Below, one piece after another: positions 6,218 to 9,421 of a DNA stretch of 9,421 bases. Source of the stretch: Bacteroidales bacterium (GTDB lineage Bacteria > Bacteroidota > Bacteroidia > Bacteroidales > UBA7960); the NCBI GenBank assembly GCA_007123065.1, contig SKSI01000205.1, positions 1 through 9,421 of the forward strand, given 5' to 3'. Each line of letters opens with the position of its first letter. Positions within the stretch are counted from its first letter, which is position 1. The notes under the pieces are model-generated. The model ran no database searches, was not told the DNA's origin, and saw only the letters and a list, made by a program, of their open reading frames with translations. Position numbers and translations under genes: made by a program.

Positions 6218-8359
6218 TTATCTCTCGTTGAGTTTTAGCAGCTGCCAAACCGGGAAATCGTATTTGCTTTCGATGCTGAAGGTAAATATGCCTGCAGGTA
6301 AATGCGCCAGGTTGAGTTTTTTGGAAACATCTCCCTCGTCTGTTACCCTGTTTCGTTTTACCACACCGCCTTGCGCATTTGTAATTACGAGATATACCGG
6401 ATCACTGCTTTCATTATAAAACTCCACATACAGCCATTCAATAAATGGGTTGGGATAAATCCGCGCGTACAATGTGGTAAAGTTTTCCTGAGCGCCATAG
6501 TTCGTACCACCAAGATTGGTGGCATAAGCCCTGTAAAAATAAGCGGTTTCCGGCTTCAGTCCGCTGATAATGCTGTTGAAGACACCTGCACCGATTCCGT
6601 CCAGGGTAAATCCTTCGTTGTTTGATAACGAGGGATTGGAATGCTTGCCCCAGACAACTCCTCTTTCTGTTACTTCTGAGTTTCCGCTTTGTGTAACCTC
6701 ACCACCAACGTATGCAGCATTGTGGGTGACCAGTTCAACTTCGTTGGTTCTGATGTTGGCCATTGTTGCCTGCTGGGTGTTGAAAACGCGTTGTACGCCA
6801 TATGTGGTGTATGCTTCTGTTTCAGCATAGGCCGTGGCGTAATAAGTTGTTGATGGTGACAGGTCAGTCAGTACGCTGGTAAATGTGCCAATTCCTTCAC
6901 CATCAAAAGAGATGCCCTGATGCCTTTCCAGGCTTGGATTGGGTTCAACGTCCCAAACCATCCCGCGCTTTATTACCGGTGTGCCGGCGTCGGTGGCGAT
7001 TGTTCCACCGGAAAGAGCCTGAACGAGTTCAATATCCTTAATGGGTGCTGTGAAAATCTCTGCTTTCCCGGAAACCCTGTAAGCGGCAATTACGTGTTTG
7101 ATCTCTCTTAATGTGCGGGCATTGTCTCCGTCAAAAGGATGTCCGGTTGGAACACCCTCAAAAGTGAGGTCAGGATTTGAAAAATATGGAACTTCCGAAT
7201 GTGTGATGCCATCTTCAAAAAAACCGCCACCCGCGTAAGTCATAACAGAACAATAATATCCGCCGTCGGCTCCCTGCCATCGCCAGCCCGCTGACCAAAG
7301 ATTGTCCGGCCAGTTGTTCCAGTAGGTGGGGCCGGGCTGAACGTTTTGGTATTTGTGGTGATGGCAGCCCATATTGTGTCCCATTTCGTGAATGTGCGTG
7401 TATGAAGACGCCGCCTGTTGCACACGGGTAAGAGAAAAACCAATAGATGGAATACCGTTTTTGTTATCCAGCAACCACGCCACGCCCCCGGAATCATTAA
7501 CCCGGGCAAACAAAGCAACCAGGTCCGCGTGGTGTTCCTCACGCAAGGAATGTGCAACCGAAGAGTTTGTTACGTGCGACAGTGCGCTGCTGCTGCCACC
7601 TGATTCATCGAAACTGAATATTTCAGAGTGGACAAGGGTGGCCGTCATCATTACCTCGCTGTTGTCTAATACGAGTTGCGCATTGGCCATAGCCAGGGCA
7701 ACCACATTTTCAATGCCGCCCCCCTGTTCATTGCCCCAGTTGCGGGCATTTGGTGTATAAAGTACCATGACATCAATATTGACCCATTCATCAGGATCTT
7801 GTTTCTTGTCTTTTAAGTAGTTGGCAATGCGCTGTTGTTCCTGTAGGTCTTTCTCGTCGAGTTCAGGAATGATTGGCGGGGAGGACTCCAGGATATCACG
7901 ATCCCGTGCATCCATTTCAAGAAGATAATGGCGTTGTGTATCCGCTTCACTGATGATCTTGTAAAACAGGTCGCGATCCGGAAAATATATGGTCGCAAGG
8001 GTTCGGTTATCGGTAGTTGCAGCTGTTATGTAACCATTATACCCTTCAGCAAGGGCAGTAAATGAGCGGGTGCCGTTGTTGTTTTTGTTTACCCGCTGAA
8101 CAATGGCATCAAACGGTTTATCATCAAAAAGATGAATCCGCAAAGCATCACCGGTGTTATCGCTATTGATCCTTTTGATTTCACTGTTGATGAAGACCTC
8201 CTGAAACCTGATCACCGCTTTCTTGTTTTCGTAAAAATGCAGAGCTTCCCGTAATTCCTGACGGGGGGAAATATGCTGTGAAAAAAGATGAATCGGTTCC
8301 TGTGCAGCCTTTAAGCCGGTAAATGAAAAAAGCAGCAACCATGCAATGAGAATCTTCAT
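6218..8359 (-). CDS. Secreted metzincin-type zinc metalloprotease with Fn3-like repeats and T9SS sorting domain
   Basis: The 713-residue product starts MKILIAWLLLFSFTGLKAA, a signal peptide likely cut near residue 19. A propeptide-like region follows, then a catalytic domain beginning near WVNIDVMVLYTPNA (about 192). The zinc site is HEMGHNMGCHH at 324-334 (bases 7390-7358): His324, His328 and His334 bind zinc and Glu325 is the catalytic base. The Met-turn is CSVMTY with Met373. This places it with reprolysin-like (M12B-type) metallopeptidases. Two similar Fn3-like repeats follow at about 433-530 and 536-630, then a type A T9SS sorting domain from 634 (IYPNPF, LPAGIFTFSI, final LLKLNER). It is expected at the cell surface or outside; the substrate is unknown. 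The frame extends to 8476, but that adds 39 polar residues before the signal peptide and would cover the candidate promoter, so 8359 is preferred. Confidence 0.93.
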   Translation of the reverse strand: MKILIAWLLLFSFTGLKAAQEPIHLFSQHISPRQELREALHFYENKKAVIRFQEVFINSEIKRINSDNTGDALRIHLFDDKPFDAIVQRVNKNNNGTRSFTALAEGYNGYITAATTDNRTLATIYFPDRDLFYKIISEADTQRHYLLEMDARDRDILESSPPIIPELDEKDLQEQQRIANYLKDKKQDPDEWVNIDVMVLYTPNARNWGNEQGGGIENVVALAMANAQLVLDNSEVMMTATLVHSEIFSFDESGGSSSALSHVTNSSVAHSLREEHHADLVALFARVNDSGGVAWLLDNKNGIPSIGFSLTRVQQAASSYTHIHEMGHNMGCHHHKYQNVQPGPTYWNNWPDNLWSAGWRWQGADGGYYCSVMTYAGGGFFEDGITHSEVPYFSNPDLTFEGVPTGHPFDGDNARTLREIKHVIAAYRVSGKAEIFTAPIKDIELVQALSGGTIATDAGTPVIKRGMVWDVEPNPSLERHQGISFDGEGIGTFTSVLTDLSPSTTYYATAYAETEAYTTYGVQRVFNTQQATMANIRTNEVELVTHNAAYVGGEVTQSGNSEVTERGVVWGKHSNPSLSNNEGFTLDGIGAGVFNSIISGLKPETAYFYRAYATNLGGTNYGAQENFTTLYARIYPNPFIEWLYVEFYNESSDPVYLVITNAQGGVVKRNRVTDEGDVSKKLNLAHLPAGIFTFSIESKYDFPVWQLLKLNER
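6470..7063 (-). repeat. Tandem pair of Fn3-like domains within the metalloprotease
   Basis: Two copies of about 95 residues align by eye. Copy 1 (7063-6770) has RGMVW, NPSL, then GIGTFTS, L.P.T.YYATAYA and YG. Copy 2 (6754-6470) has RGVVW, NPSL, then GAGVFNS, L.P.T.YFYRAYA and YG. Such pairs commonly act as spacers between the enzyme and the sorting domain in Bacteroidota secreted proteins. Confidence 0.75.
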
Positions 8360-8392
8360 AGTCTTTATCCGTATAACAATGAGTGTTTTATT

Positions 8393-8400
8393 CAAAGGTA
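8393..8400 (-). promoter_or_regulatory. Candidate -7 box for the metalloprotease-DUF2784 pair
   Basis: The minus-strand sequence TACCTTTG matches the Bacteroidota consensus TAnnTTTG exactly. Transcription would begin near 8386, about 27 bases before the ATG at 8359. No TTG lies at the expected -33 distance. Its place inside the longer open frame supports the shorter protein start. Confidence 0.4.
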
Positions 8401-8425
8401 AGAAAATCCTGTTTTTTTGAGGTTC

Positions 8426-8456
8426 TTGTTTTGTCCGAAGTTTTTGTATATTTTTG
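8426..8456 (+). promoter_or_regulatory. Candidate promoter for the FISUMP-domain gene
   Basis: TTG at 8426-8428, a 20-base spacer and TATTTTTG at 8449-8456 fit the Bacteroidota pattern of TTG/TTTG at -33 and TAnnTTTG at -7 with normal spacing. Transcription would start near 8463, giving a leader of about 48 bases. A 7-bp A/T-only inverted repeat (8489-8507) lies just before the ATG at 8511; it may be chance. Confidence 0.5.
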
Positions 8457-8510
8457 ACGGCATTCTGCTCCAGCATTAAGACTCAGACGTTTTTTAAAAT
8501 AAAAAACCCC

Positions 8511-9421
8511 ATGAAAAGATTTTTCTTGATATTGTTTTTGATTGCCCTTTCCGGCATGGTCATATTGCCGGCGCAAACTCCTTATTTATTCAATTACCAG
8601 GCTGTTGTTCGGGATGGTTCGGGCGAACCTAAAATAAATGAGCCTGTCGAGGTCCAGATCGAAATTTTGCTTGGTAATCATAATGGCGAGGTTGTTTTTT
8701 CTGAAATCCACTCAACCGAAACCAATGAGTTTGGTTTGGTAACCCTTCAGGTTGGCTCGCAAGAGTCGATGGATGCCATGTCGTGGGGAGATGGTGAACA
8801 TTTTATCCGTTTGCATGTAAACGGGAATGAGATGGGCGTCAGCCAACTGCTCAGTGTCCCTTATGCACTGCATGCCCTGCAGTCGGCCGACAGCTTTAGC
8901 GGTGATTATGAAGACCTTGACAATCTGCCGGATCTGGACGCCTATGTCGAGCTGGAAAATCCTGCTCCGGGAGACATGCTTGTGTTTGCTCAGAACCAGT
9001 GGCAACCGATTCCGACGGGGCAGGAGGGACAGGTTCTCATGGTTAAAAATGGTTTTCCTCAATGGCAGGATGCGGATGGAGATGGGGGAACAACAGTGAC
9101 AGACATTGATGGGAATATATATCCCATAGTGGTGATCGGAGAGCAGGACTGGATGGCTGAAAACCTGAAGACCACGCGTTATAATGACGGTGCCGATATC
9201 AGTTATCCCGGCAATAACAATTCTGCATGGGAAAACAACACAAACGGAGCCTATGCCTGGTACAACAACGACATCGCAAATAAGGACATCTATGGGGCTT
9301 TGTATAACTTTCATGCTGTGAGCCCGGTTAGTAACGGAGGCAGGAATGTCTGTCCGGAAGGATGGCGTGTTCCGGAGGTAAGCGATTGGCTTGAACTAAC
9401 CGATTACCTGATCAGCAATTA
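8511..9421 (+). CDS. FISUMP-domain surface protein, 3' end beyond the window
   Basis: The frame is open from the ATG at 8511 to the window edge with no stop; 303 residues are visible. A signal peptide (MKRFFLILFLIALSG to about residue 21, LPA before QTP) is followed by the Bacteroidota N-terminal region FNYQAVVRDGSGEP at 27-40, then FGLVTLQVG and QLLSVPYALHA at 112-122. A linker with DNLPDLDAY and QEGQVLMVKNGFPQWQ, in the style of tail-fibre or collagen-like proteins, leads to a FISUMP (Fibrobacter succinogenes major paralogous) domain. That domain starts near 196: TVTDIDGNIYPIVVIGEQDW, MAENLKTTRYNDG, YGALYNFHAV and CPEGWRVPEVSDW at 281-293. The domain's role is unknown; these proteins are secreted or surface bound. 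It is divergent from the metalloprotease gene. A long minus-strand frame at 9314-8712 is only its shadow. Confidence 0.92.
   Translation, partial: MKRFFLILFLIALSGMVILPAQTPYLFNYQAVVRDGSGEPKINEPVEVQIEILLGNHNGEVVFSEIHSTETNEFGLVTLQVGSQESMDAMSWGDGEHFIRLHVNGNEMGVSQLLSVPYALHALQSADSFSGDYEDLDNLPDLDAYVELENPAPGDMLVFAQNQWQPIPTGQEGQVLMVKNGFPQWQDADGDGGTTVTDIDGNIYPIVVIGEQDWMAENLKTTRYNDGADISYPGNNNSAWENNTNGAYAWYNNDIANKDIYGALYNFHAVSPVSNGGRNVCPEGWRVPEVSDWLELTDYLISN

Noticed and set aside
7240..7760. Several open frames of 60-120 codons on both strands within the metalloprotease
   Set aside because: All overlap the catalytic domain, whose frame contains the zinc-binding motif and Met-turn; the alternative products look random.
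8360..8476. In-frame N-terminal extension of the metalloprotease back to 8476
   Set aside because: It puts 39 mostly polar residues before a typical signal peptide and covers the candidate -7 box at 8393-8400.
8489..8507. Inverted repeat of 7-bp arms before the FISUMP start codon
   Set aside because: Six of seven pairs are A-T in a low-complexity run, so chance is the better explanation.
8712..9314. 200-codon minus-strand open frame
   Set aside because: It lies entirely opposite the FISUMP gene, whose product is clearly recognisable; the minus-strand product has no signal, domain or promoter.

Overview
The window looks like chromosome from a member of the phylum Bacteroidota. The main signs are two proteins ending in type IX secretion (T9SS) type A sorting domains, a FISUMP-domain surface protein with the usual Bacteroidota N-terminal region, a MnmA with the long insert I recall from this phylum, start codons without Shine-Dalgarno sequences, and several matches to the Bacteroidota -7 promoter box TAnnTTTG. 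I cannot place it below phylum from sequence alone. I found no tRNA, rRNA, insertion sequence, phage gene or CRISPR array.

Layout. Bases 1-659 (+) hold the C-terminal end of a secreted T9SS cargo protein (InlB-like repeat, Ig-like domain, sorting domain). Seventeen bases later comes mnmA (677-1894, +), the tRNA 2-thiouridylase. It converges on a small membrane protein gene (1911-2150, -). Next, all on the minus strand, is a high-affinity metal (probably zinc) ABC importer read in the order znuA (4823-3939), znuC (3942-3190), znuB (3157-2321). znuA and znuC overlap by four bases at a TTG start. A 227-bp AT-rich gap, with a 20-bp palindrome, separates znuA from a divergent acidic lipoprotein of unknown function (5051-5608, +). 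A second minus-strand pair follows: a secreted metzincin-type metalloprotease with two Fn3-like repeats and a T9SS sorting domain (8359-6218), and, three bases after its stop, a small four-helix membrane protein of the DUF2784 type (6214-5810). Past the DUF2784 stop codon the same frame stays open for another 53 codons and looks like protein. The window ends in a divergently transcribed FISUMP-domain protein (8511 to beyond 9421, +), cut off by the window edge.

How the genes relate. The importer genes form a complete transporter: lipoprotein receptor, ATPase and permease. The other recognisable theme is cell-surface and secreted proteins: two T9SS cargoes, the FISUMP protein and two lipoproteins counting ZnuA. 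mnmA is a housekeeping tRNA-modification gene that seems to have no room for its own terminator-insulated promoter. I see no sign of a novel multi-gene system. The points most worth checking are the in-frame protein-like stretch after DUF2784, the protease-DUF2784 pairing, and the palindrome upstream of the metal importer.
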